Source: Ailurus styani
Taxonomy: Eukaryota; Chordata; Mammalia; Carnivora; Ailuridae
Direction: 5' to 3'
NCBI GenBank assembly: GCA_002007465.1
Contig: LNAC01000109.1
Span: 3,901,376-3,965,375 of the forward strand
DNA: 64,000 nucleotides
The translations under genes were made by a program, and so were the position numbers. Shown in pieces: positions 11,001 through 26,000 of this stretch. Each line of letters begins with the position of its first letter. Position 1 is the stretch's first letter. The notes beneath the pieces are model-generated. The model worked only from the letters and a program-made list of their open reading frames with translations, had not been told where the DNA came from and did no database searches.

Positions 11001-14000
11001 TTCCACTGGGCAATTGTTCTTTCTATACATGGTAGGTTGTCGTGGCTTAGGAGAAGGGGTTCTCTTTTTATTTTTTTTATTTTTATTTTTTTAAAAGATT
11101 TTATTTACTTATTAGAGAGATCACAAGTAGGCAGAGAGGGAGGCAGAGAGAGGGGGGGAAGCAGGCTCCCTGCGGGGCAGAGAGCCCGATGCGGGGCTCG
11201 ATCCCAGGACCCTGAGATCATGACCTGAGCCGAAGGCAGAGGCTTTAACCCACTGAGCCACCCAGGCACCCCAGGAGTTCTCTTTTTAGAAGACCCTCCT
11301 GAAATTGAGTGTTTGGGGATGAGTTGAAAGATGTTGGTCTGTTTGTGCATCAGTTGTAGCTCGTTTTCCAGGGCTCGGGGACTTCGAAGCATCTGGGGCT
11401 TACAGCCGTGTCCACTCAGCATGGTGTAGGAGTGAGTCTGTTCTCCCCACACCTCTCTCGTATTGCCCTATGTGTTCCTTTACTCCAGGCACAGGGTAGG
11501 TTCTTTGCATCCTTTAAAAAATGCATAATTTCAGAAGTCAAAATGAACGGAACAAGTCATGCAACTTGGAGGCAGGCGACCTCCTGCTTCGTGGCGTACT
11601 GAGCATGGCTTTCCCTTCCCGTTGCAGGAAGATGCTGAAACTCTGCGGAGAGACAGAGGACAAGCTGGCTCAGGAGCTGATCCACTTTGAGCTGCAGGTG
11701 GAGAGAGATGTGATCGAGCCCCTGTTTTTGCTGGCCGAGGTAAGCCGCACGCATGAGGCCCCCTCCCCGGCGACGCCGTTCTTCATCAGGAATCATCACT
11801 GCCCATCTTCCTGGTCAGGATTCCCCCGTGAGGCAACCTCTCCCGCTGCCCATCAGCTCCCTCTGCCCCCACCATGCTCCTCTCCGCTGACATTCCGGTG
11901 AGGACAGGAGCAAAGTTGGCAGCAGCCCTCCTTCCCCACCGGGGTCTGCACGCTCCACCAACACCGCCCTCCACCCGTCTCCCGTCTCCCGGGAAGTGAA
12001 CAGCAGCCCCTTCTCAGGAGGAAGGCTCTCTGTAGGGCCTCTTGCACCTTATGTGTATGTGGATCTCTTCTCTTTCACTTCGTTCGATTTTATTATTTTT
12101 TACTTTAATTCCACGGTAGTTCACATACAGCATTCTGTGCATTTCGGGGGCACAATATAGTGATTCAGAAATTCCGTACCTTACTCTGCTCACCACGATG
12201 AGTGTGCTCTTCATCCCCTTTGTCTTTGGCTTCTGAAGGATACTAGATAAAACTATTTGAGTACAAAGACACCTTGATGTCCGTGTGATGATTTGGCTAA
12301 CTTCAACCAAGTGCAATTGTGTCAGGTAGGAAGGGACATGGTTGGGGATTTTATTTGCCCTTGAACCCTCGACTTCCTGCCGGCTGCCTGGAATTGGTCC
12401 TCCAAGACCTCCCCAGCCCCGTCACGTCTGCACGGTTTGCTAGCCACTGACTAGACGCCTGGGGCTAGCAGGCTCTTGAAATGTGCTTAGCGTCACTGAG
12501 AAACCGCATTTTACATTTTATTTAATTTTTGTTCATTCGAATTTAAAACATCATAGGCACAGGGAGCCAGAGGCTACCATATTGGACAGCATTGCCCTAG
12601 ACCAGGCCTGGTTTCCTTCCTGGACTCCCCCAGCACCTCCCCATCCCCTGGTGCAATTTCTGTGACAAGGTGGACGACCAAATCGTTAACCGAAGTGCCT
12701 AAAAGCTTTCAAGGAGATAATCCTGTCCATGATGGTTTGACAGAGCAGCTGTAGGCTTCTCAGATGCCGTCCTGTGATAGGCCGTCGCCCAGCCAAGTGC
12801 ATGCGTGAGACGCCCTTTGCTCTTCGGAAAGGTGGTCTGGGGTCTCGGGCAAAGCTCGAAGCAAACCTGACCTGGGTCCCGAGGCTCGCTTGTAGCAACC
12901 AGATGTCCGCGTGACCCCCCAGCTCTGCTTCTGGGCTCTGGGATGCCTGGAGGAGTCCGGGGCCACTTCTTCTCTTCCCTGTTAGCAATGGTTCCCCTCC
13001 ATACGTTACTCACCCCTGCTCTCAAGACCGTCCTCACGGTTTTCCCTTCTGTAGAAGCCACAGCCTGAAATGATTCTTGGTTTCAATGTATAGCCAGTTT
13101 TCCTCTTTAAATTCACACTTCCTGCCCCGCTTTGGCTGAGCCCGGGCCCAAAATCCCACACTGGGATGTTCGGTGAAGTCATTTTTAGAAAGAAAAATAT
13201 AAAAAGAGCGTCCACATAAAACCAGCCACCATGGAAGAACTTGTCAGAGCCGAGGAGAGTCGTGGCAAGGTTTTATTTGGTATTTATTTTGGAAAAAAAA
13301 AGTCTTACTTTATTTCTATAAAACTACATCCTGATTGCATTCCCCCATTGGATCTCAGGCCTCCTGAGACCAGTCCCCGTCAGCCTGCTGCTGTCTGTTT
13401 TGAATGAGGTCTGTGTGTCAGCTCTTCCTGCTTCTCTCCCCATGCGTGGCCCTTGTGTCGTGGACGGAGCTGGGATGGAGCCTGTGTTTGCTGGCCGAGG
13501 TGGGGGGCAAGAATGAGGCCAGGCATAGGTGAGCAGGGGAGTGCAGAGCCCCCTAAGAGGATCGGGGTGATGGAGGGGCTGGCGGGTGTCCAGCGGAGAA
13601 AGAGCAGTGGTTAGCTCAGGCAAAAGAATCGAGGGTTTCCTCTGGAAACCAGGCCTGCGGGGCCACCAGCCCACTTAAGAATTCACGTGCAACTTCAGTC
13701 TGACTCTGTCCTGAAACCACAGGTGGAAATCCCAAACATTCAGAAGCAGAGGAAACACTTAGCAAAGCTGGTGCTGGACATGGATTCTTCTCGAACGAGG
13801 TACAGAAGGGCTTCTTTGCTTTCGTTTTTGCTGCTTGGAAGGAACGGCGATTGTACTTGGGGAGTGGGGAGGGGTTTGTGGGGAGAGGCATTTGTTGAGT
13901 GTGTTTGCATTCTCTAGGTTTTTCTTAATATCCCCGACATGGCAGGCACTGGAGGTGAGAGTCATGAGTCAGAGATATGGGGTCCCCGCTGTCACGGGGG

Positions 14001-17000
14001 CTGTGGCCTGGTGTGGGAGACAGAGACTCTAGACAAGCCAGTGAACATGAGGTGATTTCAGGCGCCCATAAGTTCTGTAAAGGAGGTGGCACAGTGCAGT
14101 TTTGGAAGAGGAGGATGGAGAAGGGGAAGCTACAACGTAAGGGAGGCTAATGAAGAAACAGAGAAGGCTTCTTAGAGATGACACTTGCTCTGGGACCTAA
14201 ATGAAGAGAAGGAGGCAGCCATGCAGAGATCAGGCACAGGACTGTCCATGACAGCAGGAACAGCACATGCAAAGGCCCTGAGGCAGGGCGGGGGGTGATC
14301 AGGCTGCCACGTTCAGGGTATAGCAACAAGGCAGCATGGCTGGGGTATGAGCCAAGGTGGGTTATAGTAGGAGCTGAGATTAAACAGGAAGGTGGCTGAG
14401 GTGTTGTGTCTAAAGAAAGGGGAAATCTCTGAGTCTGGGACCTGCCCACCATCTCCTGAAGCCAGGGGTGTAGCACTCTCCTTTCTGTAGCCACTCTGAG
14501 CCTGAGACCATTATGAGGGAAGCAGCACTCCAGCTGTACTGCTTTCCGCCTGCACCATATCCCAGAAGCCTCCAGAAAGTGCCTGTTTCAGCAGGGGGGT
14601 TGCCGGAGGCTGCAAGATGCCATTGACTTTGACCGCCATGTGTCCCAGTGGTGCATATGGAGCTTCCTAATTCTCACAGTGGTGTGTGTGTGCCTTCGCG
14701 TGCAACTTGAAGGAATGCAGGTTCCTGAAGATTAATACGGAAGGAACCTTTTGGTTCTACCATAGGCCCTTCGCACGTCAATTTTAATCCTCTCCTTACC
14801 TCTTTTTAATTGTCTTGAGGAAAAGAAAACCAAAAAATCGTGATCTACTCGGGCTGAGAAATGTAATACAGAGTTCTGAAGCAGGAGTCGGAGGTGAGGT
14901 GGTGGGATCCAGCTCACCTATTTCCGAGACCTGTGAGCTTGGTCAAGTCAGTCAACCTTCCAGAGTCACAGTCCCCTCACCTGTGCACAGGTAGTAACGT
15001 CATCCGTGGGCTGACGTGAGGGGATTGTTTGAGTGTCAGTTGAGATCACATTTGTCACAGTGCTTCCCAGGTGCTTTACCAAAGGAAGCTGCTACTGTTA
15101 ACTAGTTGGGACCCTGGAATTCTGCATCTGGGCCAATACAAAGTGTAAGGTGGTCCCCCAAGACCAGAAATAGCACAGGTTAGAGCAGCAAAGAGGGATG
15201 TCTTGCGTTCCTTTAGTGTTTCCCAAACTTCAGTCCATCCGAACAGTTTTGGACATCTGGACCCACACATCTTACAAAAAGTTGATCCGCTTCTTCAAAA
15301 TGGATCCGTTCAAAAACGTTAGAGCCCTACCATACACTGAAAGCCGCTACCCTTTATGAATGCCATAGACATTCACATAGAAGGAAAAAGGTAGACATAG
15401 AAGTGAAAAGGACGAAAGCAAAGCCCGTTGCCCGTGGAAGGCTGTGACCTGAAGCTCATCTCCTCCTGTTAAGAACAAAGAGGAGGAAGAAAGTTGTCAA
15501 AGTTTTTCCGACCCAAGTCTGAGGCTCTCTAGTTAGCGCTTGTGGAGGAAGACAGAGCCGGTTGCGTGGGGAGTGCGGATTCGGCATCACTGACTACTGT
15601 ATCTTCGGACCACGTCCAGTTGCCTCTCATGACGTCAGCGTTCAAGGCCCACACTGGGGGAGTCACACGAGGATTAAAGACATGCTGATTGTCCCACTGT
15701 TAGCAGGTTGGTGGACACCTTGCTCCTGGGTTTGTAGAGTGATTTCCTTTGGCATGGAGACCCGGTTCTTTGCTCTGAGGTCTTCTCCCTGCCTCTGTAA
15801 GGGGAACCTGAATTTCCAGCTAAGAGCTTCTGGTTGGAAGGCCAGATGCTAATGCCAGCGCTTGGCATTGCCAACTCTATTTACACGTTTTTGTTCAGTC
15901 TCCTTATGAGAGGTTGAGTGGGCGGTGGTCACTGTCCATCTAGTCACATGGTGCGTTTTTAATGGTAACACCAATTGGTGTATGGATTCCGAAAACCATT
16001 AGGAACCTGTCTTCCTATAATTTGAGGAACTCTTCCACATTCTGAGCTTATCATCTCTTGTGTGCTCGGATTTGGTCAGATAATCTCTACCTCCCCCATC
16101 CAAATTTTCTAAACTTCAGCCGAGACCCTTGACAACCTTTGTCTTTTCAGAAGCCAACCCACCCCAACTTCCTGCTTTTTCCCTAAACCCTCACTCTTCA
16201 GCCAACATGAGGACCACATCCCAACAGACAGCAGTGAGAATAAGACCAGATGCTCTTCTGGAACAGTGGGTTCTTCCTGCCCCCACCTCCACCCCACCCT
16301 GCTTCCCACTGTGGTCAGTTTGTAGGTTCTGTTCTTTGCAGGATCACCAAAGCTTTCGTTAGTCCTTTTTTGTCGTTCCCGGAGTTATACTCTGCAGAAC
16401 TACACGGTGTGTCCCAGCTGGAGACACGCTCTTGATCATTGTGACTGAATCGTCGAGTTCTACAACAACTTGGGTGGATACTGTCAAACCCAACTCCTTT
16501 ATCCAGTGTTTAATTAGGTCTGAATCCATGGTGTGTATTTGCCTCAGTTCCACTAGATCTGGCTTGTCTGTTTAGAAAGTCATTCATACAAGCCCTACTA
16601 TCCTCACAGAAGACCAAAGCTTAGAAATTGAGTAGAAGATGGTAGATAAAGAAGCTGGAGGAAAAACTCAAGGAAGGTTTATGCTGAGTTAAAGATTGTG
16701 AGTTGAATTGAATTGAATTGAATTGAGCGATACACAAATGTCTTTTCTGTGCTAGATTTGGTTTGGTGGTGGTTGCAGAAGGAGCCCTGTTCCTTCCCAA
16801 AGTCTACCTCAGTTTTTCTGAGCATGTATCTCAAGATCAACCCTTTGGATCTAGGACACCTTACGCTTCTACTAAATAGCTGTGGACTAAATTTCGTCCT
16901 TCCTCGCCAAATTTGCATGTGAAGCACTAACCCCCTAGTGTGACTGTATTTGGAGATAGGGCCTTTCAGAAGTAATTAAGGTTAAGTCAGGTCAATAGGG

Positions 17001-20000
17001 TAGGACCTTAGTCCAGTTGGGTTGGTGGGCCACTCACGGTGAGGGTCATGCAAAATTGGCACCTTCCTGGGGCACCTGGTTGGCTCAGTTGGTTAAGCGT
17101 CTGACTCTTGCTTTCAGCTCCGGTTTCAGGTTTCAGACCCATGATCTCATGGGTCGTGAGATCAAGCCTTGCATCAGGCCCTGCGCTCAGCAGGAGTCTG
17201 CTTTGCTTTGATATTCTCTCCCTCTGCCTCTTCCCTTGCTCTCTCTCTCTTTCTCTCCCAAATAAATAAATAGATCTTAAAAAACAAAATAAAACAAAAC
17301 AAAACACTCTAGAAGCTCTGTTTGGCCCACATATCAGAGCAGGAGTAGGGCAGGGCCTCACAAACCAGAGGATGCCAATCAGTGACAGAGGAAAGGAGAC
17401 TGGACAGGTGAAATAATAAATGTCCCTCTAAAGGAATGTTCCTGTTTGCCTTCTAGAAATTCTTCTTAGCTTCCTGTTGCCCTGAACTCCTCTTGCCTTT
17501 GCCCTCTTGACCCTTTTCCTGATCCGTAAAATTCCATACCTTTATCTCTGGCCCTTTTCTTTCTTCTAACCTTCAGTAAAGCTGGTTTTCCGTCTCCACC
17601 TCCCCCAGACCCTATAGCAACGGCATCTCTCCCAGCGAATAATGATGTCACACCAGAGCAGAACTTTCTTCTTTTCATTTTATTTAAACTCAATTAATTA
17701 ACATACAGTGTATTATTAGTTTCAGGGGTAGAGTACAGTGAATCATCAGTTGCATATAACACCCAGTGCTCATTACATCACATGCCCTCCTTAATGCCCA
17801 GAACTTTCTGCTCTGCAAATCTGAAAGCTCAGACTTCTTGGTCGAGAATCCCTGTTTCTTCTCTTGATGGAGAAAGTTTGACAGGGCTGCCCAACCTTGA
17901 AATTCATGATTAGGGTCTCTTTTCCCAGCAGATTACTATCCATACACATTTTACCCTGTTTTCCTTGCTATTTTATTGTTTGATTTCCACAGTCTCATTC
18001 CAGCATCTTATCAGTATTTTGTAATCTCAAAGTTGGTTACTTCTCTCTTGTGAATAAAGTTCCCCACAAAGGGAGGGGAAAGATCTGTGTTTTAGAGCTA
18101 CCAAGATATTATCTAAGGCATAGAATTTAGGGGGAAAAGATAGAGGGAAATAGCAAAGAAAATAAAGGCAACTTGGGAAAATGTCTTCATTTTAATAGAT
18201 ACATATTAAGGATAATTGTGTGTTTTTTTTAATCAAATCCAGATCTTCAGAGCCATAAAAAAAAATCAGTGTCTGTGGTCACTTTATTTTTTTCTTCACA
18301 CATATGTTGGTTAGTTGTTTTTTCTTGATACAGCATAAGCCGCATGGTGGTTGCAGCTTTTTTTATTTGTATTTTTACTTTTTTAGTAGGCTCCACACCC
18401 AACATGGGGCTTGAACTCATGACCCTGAGATGCTGAGATCAAGAGCCTTGTGCTGTACCCATGGAGCCAGCCACGTGCCCTTGAGCTTAATCTCATAATC
18501 TGCCATATTCATTATCAGCATTCTCAATTACAGCCATAGCATCTCCTATTTTATTTGACCAAAAACCCCTACAACACCTTAATACTTTGTTTCAAGTGGC
18601 TAAACCTGGGAGGTTTATTAAATAGATCATTTCTGTTGGGCAAACCAAAAGAACTACCTAGGAATTTTTACTAATCTGTACCTGTTAGTTTAGATTTTCG
18701 ACATCTCTGAGTAGAGTATTTCCTTTGCACTGAGAAATGGTTCCCAAGACATGCGTGTCCATCTCTGGACCTGCAAACCAGCTTGACATCCCAAAGCCTT
18801 TTTAAGTCATTTTCCTGTGAATGCATTTTTTTTAAAAAAAGATTTTATTTATTTAGTTATTTAGTTATTTTAAGTGAGGGCAAGCAGGGGCAGTGAGAGA
18901 GGGGGAATCCCAAGCGGACTCCCCGTTGAGTACAGACCCAAACCTGGGGTTTGATCTCAGGACCCTAAGATCACGACCTGAGCCGAAATCAAGAGTCAGA
19001 TGCCCAATAGACTGAGCCACCCAGGCACCCCCCACCCCGTGAATGCATTTTTTAAGTAACACAGAATCCTTCATTTTGTTCTTTTTTGCTAATAGCAAAG
19101 GGGACTTTCATTTCCCTTTCCTGTGTCGTAGTCTTGTCCTCTTCTCTTTGTCCTGTGGGTGACAAACTCAGAGAAAGAAGAAATCACGTCGAGAAACCAC
19201 CTAGGGATTCCTGACTCTCCAAATGAGGGTCGCATTGCACATTGTGCCTCTGGGATGGATGGCCTAGGAGCCAGATAGGGCCTAGAGGGCTGTCGGGTTT
19301 GGTCCGTACGCCACCGGCCTGCGTGGTCTGTTGCCCGATTTCATCAGGAGGGGTCACGTGATGGTTTCCAGCCTCTCTTGTCAGCGGCCCCCCCGCAGGG
19401 CCCCCTTCCCCTCACTGTCCCTCCCGCCTTCCCCGAGAGACTGCAGGCCTGTGTTGGCTGCCCTTTGTCATCCTGCTGATGCTGTTGTTTTCCTTCGGGC
19501 TGTGGAATGATTGTGCATCTCATGGCCCAGTTACAAGTAGGGAAAAAAAGAGGGGGCTAGTTTTTAAGATCCTGACCCACTCGACTCCAGGGCCCCTATA
19601 AGCCAAGAATTTACAGACTCCGGGCAACAGGAACCCACAGCTCATCGCTGCTGCAGCTCCTACCGTCCGTGTCATCAGAACCGTCCTGCGGGCCCTGCTC
19701 TTGGGCATCCCCTGATAAGGCCAGGGTCACAGAAACATCTGTACTTCGCCGCGAAACTTCCCCGAGCCACGTCCTCCGACGGCTGCCGCTCTCCATGCAA
19801 GGACAGACGTCCCAGGAAATTCAAACGTGGTATCCGAACGTCGACCAGAAGCTTTTTTGTGCTGACCGTGGAGATTCTGGCTTTCGGATTCGTTTTGATT
19901 CTCCCCTGCTGCTCCTCTCCCCTGGCACCGTGACTGGCTTCGGCCAAGTCGACGAGTGTTTCCAGACGCCGAGCTCACAGGGCAGGCAGCGAGCTTCTGG

Positions 20001-23000
20001 GGATGGTGTAGACTGGGCCTCGGACGCAGCACCGGTGACGGTCACCGGGCCTCCGGGTCCGGGAGAAACATTTCGGGGTACGTGGCGGCGGGCCGGGGCA
20101 TGGCTGCCCCCTTCCTCCTGGTAGTGTGTGTCAGCCGCTCTCTCCCCTGCTCTCCCTCCACCTGTGCCACCCCGCTCCTCTTTTTCTCCTTTTTTCCATC
20201 AGGTGGCAGCAGACTTCCAAGTCTTCAGGTCTGTCCAGCGGCTTACAGCCTGCAGGTGCCAAAGCTGATGCCCTCAGGGAAGAGATGGAGGAAGCTGCCA
20301 ACAGAGTGGAGATTTGCCGGGTAACCCCCTCCTCCCCCTGCTGTCTTTGCACCTCTTTACTGGGACAGATGGGGGAACCCTAAGGGAGTCCCTTTCTCCT
20401 CACTGGCGTTGCATTAAAATAAAACCTAAGTGTGAGCTCTGGTTGAGCTGAATGTCCCCAAGCTTTGCCTGCGGGCATCTCCAGAGCCAGGGTGAGCCCT
20501 AAGATATGGGGCTTCGAGGCAGCCTCGACGTAGTGGGTTAGCAACAGGTGTTGCACGGAGGCCCTGGCCTTGGTGTCTCCATGACGCTTTTGTGAGGCGC
20601 CTGCGCCCCACAGAATGGACTCTCGGCTGGGTGGAACAGTTGAGAATTTGGACAGTAGACCAACCTTGACTCGCTGTTAATATTAAATTGTTTATCTTTA
20701 TGTTCACCTTGTAATACTTCCTGAGTCACTTGACCCATCTCCTGCCTCCTGGGACGTTGTCAGCTGTGAAGTTGAAATGCTGACCAAGGAGATAGTCAGG
20801 GAAAAGAGGAGTTCCCACTTATTCAGAGAGGAATGTCTCATTCTAAGAAATCCAGGCCTCTGCCCTTGGGAACGTCCGAAGCCCTTTGTTACGCCTGTTC
20901 AGATGTTTCCTGTCTTCGCCAGAAACGTCGTATGGGGCATAACTGGCAAGACACCATTCATGATACTTTGTGCATATGCGCTTCTGTATACACGCAGGTG
21001 TGTCTGTTGTGGTTTCGATCCAAGGAGCAAGAGTGTCATGTTTCTGGAAGCGTGCTGTGTACCTACCTGTTGTCTTAATCTCATACGTTTTTGGGTTTTT
21101 TTTTTTTTTTAAGATTTTACTTATTTGAGAGAGAGAGAGCATGCGAGCAGGGGGAGAGGGAGAGGGAGAAGCAGTCTCCCTGCTGAGCAGGGAGCCTGAT
21201 GTGGGGCTCGATTCCAGGACCCTGGGATCACAAGCTGAGCTGAAGGCAGATGCTTAAGTGACTGAGCCACCCAGGCGCCCTTATTTTAATACGGTTTTTA
21301 AAGAGTGTTGCCACTTTGCATGATGACATCTCTGTTCTTTGTGGCTTTTTCTAGTCTTGTCCGCTTGCCCATTGTTTTCTCTTCTTATAGCCACGCTGTG
21401 CAGGTGTCTTCAACCTTGCATTCGGTTGACATTCAGGGTCAGATAGAATTGCTCTCTGGAATTAGGAACCCTGACAAGTCGGTAAAGAATTCAAGATCTC
21501 TCCGCCAACAGTACCGTGGACTCAAGCAAAGACTCTGAAATAGTTCATCGGGTCCTGAGAGTCATCGTGAGCACAGCTGATTTGTCATTTGAACTCCCGT
21601 GTAAATGGCCAATACCGAACTGGTGGCGTGCGTGAAGCCTAACCCTCATGCTGCTCTCACTGTGACTCTGTGCCGCGTCTCCCCGTTTTACCGCGGGCTT
21701 GCACTCCCTTGTTAAGAGTCCCGTTCCTCACACCACGATGCCGTGACACAGACAAGAGGCAGTGGCGTCGGGGGGATGCAGGGTGCGACTCTCCGAGTGC
21801 GTCAGAACAGGAGTTTGTTTACTTTTTATTCTTTATTTTTAAAGATTTTTTGTTTCTTATTTATTTATTTGACAGAGAGAGATCACAAGTAGGCAGAGAG
21901 GCAGGCAGAGAGAGGAGGAAGCAGGCTCCCCACCAAGCAGGGAGCCCGATGCGGGGCTCGATCCCAGGACCCTGAGATCACGACCCGAGCCGAGGGCAGA
22001 CGCTTTAACCCATGGAGCCGCCCAGGTGCCCCGAACAGGAGTTTAACACCTTCACTGTCCTGTAGCTCTCTACGTGTGCTGATCTTACCACAAAATATGT
22101 TCCGTTCCCCTTTAGAGATTAAAAAAGTAATACATGTTGCCCTCCCCAGTGAAAAAGCATGAAAATAAATCAAGAAGAAACACCAGTAACTGCCTCCCCC
22201 CTCCTCCTGCCCAGCAGCCCGTCTGCTTCCAGAGAGCATGGCCAGTTCCCCTTCTTCACCAGTATTTATTTACTCAGAATAGTTGGGAGCAGGGGTGCTC
22301 TGTTACTGGCTGAGTGGCCATAAAAGTTATAAAGTTAAGGAGATCAGTTGTAAAACCTTTATGTAAACTTCCACCCCTTTTTTTCATAATCACCCAAACA
22401 TACGCTCACAGAGAGAATTTTCCTAGTTCCTTGTTTTGTGTCTGTGCATGTGTGTTTGTAGAACAGTTCTGTTGCTTGGATTAATTTACCACTTGGTTTT
22501 CTCAATTCACAGTACATCCTGGGTATCTCTCCAGGCTAGTAGCTCTAGATCGAACTTAGTCTTTTTAATAAAGTCCATAGTATTCCATCGTAGGGATATG
22601 TCTACACCATGATTTGTGCAACTCTTTTCCTACCAATGGCTATTCAAACTAGTATGTTTTGTTTTTTTGCCATCACCAGGAATGATCTAGTCAGCATCTT
22701 TATGTGAACAGTCTTATGTACTGGCAATTTTTTTTTATGGGAGAACTTCCCCAAAGTGATATTTTTAGGTCAAAGACTATACATTTTAAATTTCGGTAGT
22801 GACAGTTCACTTCTCTGAAAAGCGAAACATTCCCTCCGCCAGTAACAGAATTGTGCGTTTCCCCACGTCTTTCCCTGGGATGTATATTGTTCCTGTTTTC
22901 AACTTGGGCCGGTTTGGTGAGGGGGAAAAAAGCTGTCTTATCTCTATGTTACTGTAATTTTAATCTCCCTGAATATTAGTAATGCCGATTGGATCTTTGT

Positions 23001-26000
23001 GTCTTTATTGGATATTCTTCGGGTACACATAGACATTCCCATGTTGGCAAATTGCCCACGTGTATGGCCATTTTCAACATTTGCCCATAGTATCTGTATG
23101 AGTATTTCAACAAATGCCCATTGTATGGGCATTTCAACATTCAACATTTCTGTTTTTCTTAAATATCAATTTGTATAAGTTCTCTGCATGTTAGGGGTGT
23201 GAAACTTCCTTCTGTCTGTTGTGTTGCAGATCATTTTTCCAGTCTGATATTTGTCATTTGGCTTTGTTGATGTTGGCCATTTAAAAACTTGTTTATATGC
23301 GTGTATTCCTTTGCATGGGAAAATATGCCAGGCATCTTCCACCTCAAGGTTACAGCATTTGGTGTGTGTGGTCTGTGTTGTGAGGATTGCACATTCCAGC
23401 AGAGGTGCACTGGTATCTCGTTCTAAATTGCACTTTGCAAATGACATAAGATGAACATCTTTTCACACGCTCACTTGCCATCTCTCTGTATTCTTTGGTG
23501 ACATGTCTGTTCAGGCCTTTTGCCCATTTTTAATTCGGGTTGTTATTTGGCATTGCGTTGTTTCATCTCCGAGTCTTGGGGGAATTTTCCAGCTCTATTT
23601 CTGTAATTTTATTTCCGGTTTCATTCCACTGTGGTCAGGGAGCCAGCCCTGTGTGATTTCGATTCTTTTAGATTTGTCAAAATGTGTTTTATGGCCCACG
23701 ATGTGATCTTAGTGGACATTCCTTGTGAGCTCGGGGAGAAGGTGTATCTGTTGTTGTTGGGTGAAGTAGTCGGTGGACGTCAGCTCTCTAGTTAATGGAT
23801 GCTGTTGAGTTGGGCTCTGTCCATACTGCTGTTCTGCCTGCTGCTTCTGTCCATTTCTGACAGATGGGTGTTGAAGTCTCCAGCCGTGATAGTAGATTCC
23901 TGTATTGCTCTTTGTAGTTTTGTCACTTTTGCCTCATGTGCTTTGATGCTCTCTTGTTAGGTTCACACACATATGAAGGATTGTTATGTCTTGTAGAATG
24001 ACCCCTTTAGCATTAATGTTGTCTGTCCTGATCCCTGATAACTTCTCTCGCTCCGAACGCCGGTCTGGGGGACATATAGCTACTGCCCCTTTCTTTTGAT
24101 TAGTGGTAACGGGGTAAGTCTTTCTCCATCTTTTTACTTTTAATCTACACATATCTTTATATTCAGAGTGGGTTTCTTATAACCCTCATATTGTTGGGCC
24201 TTGGTTTTTGATCCACTCTGACAACCTCTGCCTTTTAATTGGTTTATTTTCATTAAGTCATTATTGAATATAGTTAGATGAATATCTACCATCATTGCTC
24301 CTGTTTTCTATTGGTTGCCTCTGTTCTTTATTACTATTTCTGCTTTCAGATTTTCTGCCTTTGGGGTTTTACTTGAGCATTTTATATGGTTTTATTTTCT
24401 CTCCTTTCTCAGTATATCAGTTATACTTTTGTTTAAAATGTTTTTTTAGTGGTTGCCTTAGAGTTTGCAATATACGTTTACAACTAATCCAAACCCACTT
24501 TGGAATAGCTAGATACTGTTTCATTTATAGGGCAAGTATCTCTTAGTAACAAAATGTCCCCAGTTCCACCCACTGACTTGCATAGAAGCAGACATAAGCA
24601 CAGGTGTGCTTCTATGAATGTTTCCGTGTATTCATGTGTGTTTATCTGAGTACGTGGATACATTCACATAGATACGAATACATTGTTGCTATCATTTTGA
24701 AAAAACTTATTACATTGATTAAGAATAAGAGAAATAAAAGTTTTATTGTAGCTTCACTACCCATTCTCTGATGTTCTTCCTTTCTTTGTGTAGGTCTGAG
24801 TTTCTGACCTATATCTTTTTCATTCTCTCTTAAAGAACTTTTTTTTTTAACATTTCTCATAAGATAGTGTATAGGCAATAAATTCTAGAAATTTCTTTAA
24901 GTCCCTTTTGAAGGTTATTTTGTAGAGTACAGAATTCTAGGTTGGTGGGGTTCATTTTTGTTTTTGTTTTTCTTCTCAACGCTTTACATATTTTACTCCA
25001 CCCTCTTCTGGCTTCCATGGTTTCTGAGGCAAGGCCAGAAATGATTCTTATCTTTGGTCTTCTCCTGGCCATGTTTGTAACCTCTGGCTTCTTTGACTGT
25101 TTCATTATTTTTGATTTTCTGATGTTTGAATATGACATGCCCAGGTGTCTTTTTTTTTTTTTTTTTTAGCCAGAAGCCCTAATATCCCAAGTCATGATTA
25201 TCTTGCTAATATATTTTAAATGTAACCATAAGGAAACACATAACCAGAATTCATTTTAAGCTGTGGAATTTATCCTAAGGAAATAAGCAAGAGATGGATA
25301 CACACCTGTATGAACAAAGGCTTTTCAAGTGCTCTTATAATGAAAAATTAGAAACACAATATCTAGCAATAGACACATGGTCCATTCATATAGTAAATAT
25401 CACGTGGCCACTAGAAAGAATGTTTATCTAGGGGTAATGAGCTACAGAATCGTCTGGGCCCATTGTTGTAAACCAAGCAATCATACAAAACATATGACTG
25501 ATTAAAATAGATACTAAGTGAGCAACCATCATGGTACTTAGAGCTCATGTCTGTGCGGTGGGATGGCAGGTGAAATTGGTTATTCACTCTGTATCTTTCT
25601 GAGTGTGGATTGGTTGCCAAATCAGAAAACAAATGATTTTTGCAGCACATTAAACTCCTGTGATTTTTAAGTGTTTTTCTTTTCTTTGTAAAGAAAATTC
25701 ACATTAGTGAATTTTAGATACATTAGTGTTTTAGATAGATTAGATATATAATTTTACATTAGATTCATAATACATAATTAGATACATAATTTTAGATAGA
25801 CTAGTGAAATTTAGATTTAGATACATGGAAATTGTCCACTTTTATTTCTGACTTGGAGTGCGGCTTATTTGGGACCCAGATTTTTTAACTCAGTAAGACC
25901 GTAGTCTAATTATACCTTTAAAAAAACCCTTCGGTGTTCCTGAAGGCACTCCCAGACGGTCTGTCTGACTTTTCTAAGATCATCTTTTGGCAAAGCTCAA

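Larger units (their letters stand above)
4091..11627. other. ARHGAP44 intron, 7.5 kb
   Basis: Contains the U6/L1 chimera, six SINEs or SINE-derived blocks, L1 and HAL1 fragments and simple repeats, listed separately. 4091-4600 shows nothing recognised. 6580-7970 has no coding potential and may be an unidentified old repeat. 8019-8540 may include a weak MER5-like remnant, not certain. 10811-11060 and 11290-11627 show nothing. Confidence 0.75.
13800..20202. other. ARHGAP44 intron, 6.4 kb
   Basis: Holds L2, MIR, possible MLT-like LTR, three SINEs, a short L1 piece and a pentamer microsatellite, listed separately. 15090-16690 and 19050-20202 show no recognised element. The 151-codon + frame at 19669-20124 has no recognisable domain and no splice support. 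Confidence 0.7.

Noticed and set aside
19669..20124. 151-codon + frame next to the exon at 20203
   Set aside because: No recognisable protein; it ends before the acceptor and is not needed for any ARHGAP44 phase.
22480..25150. Active L1 element
   Set aside because: Antisense, heavily diverged and riddled with stops; no intact ORF1 or ORF2.
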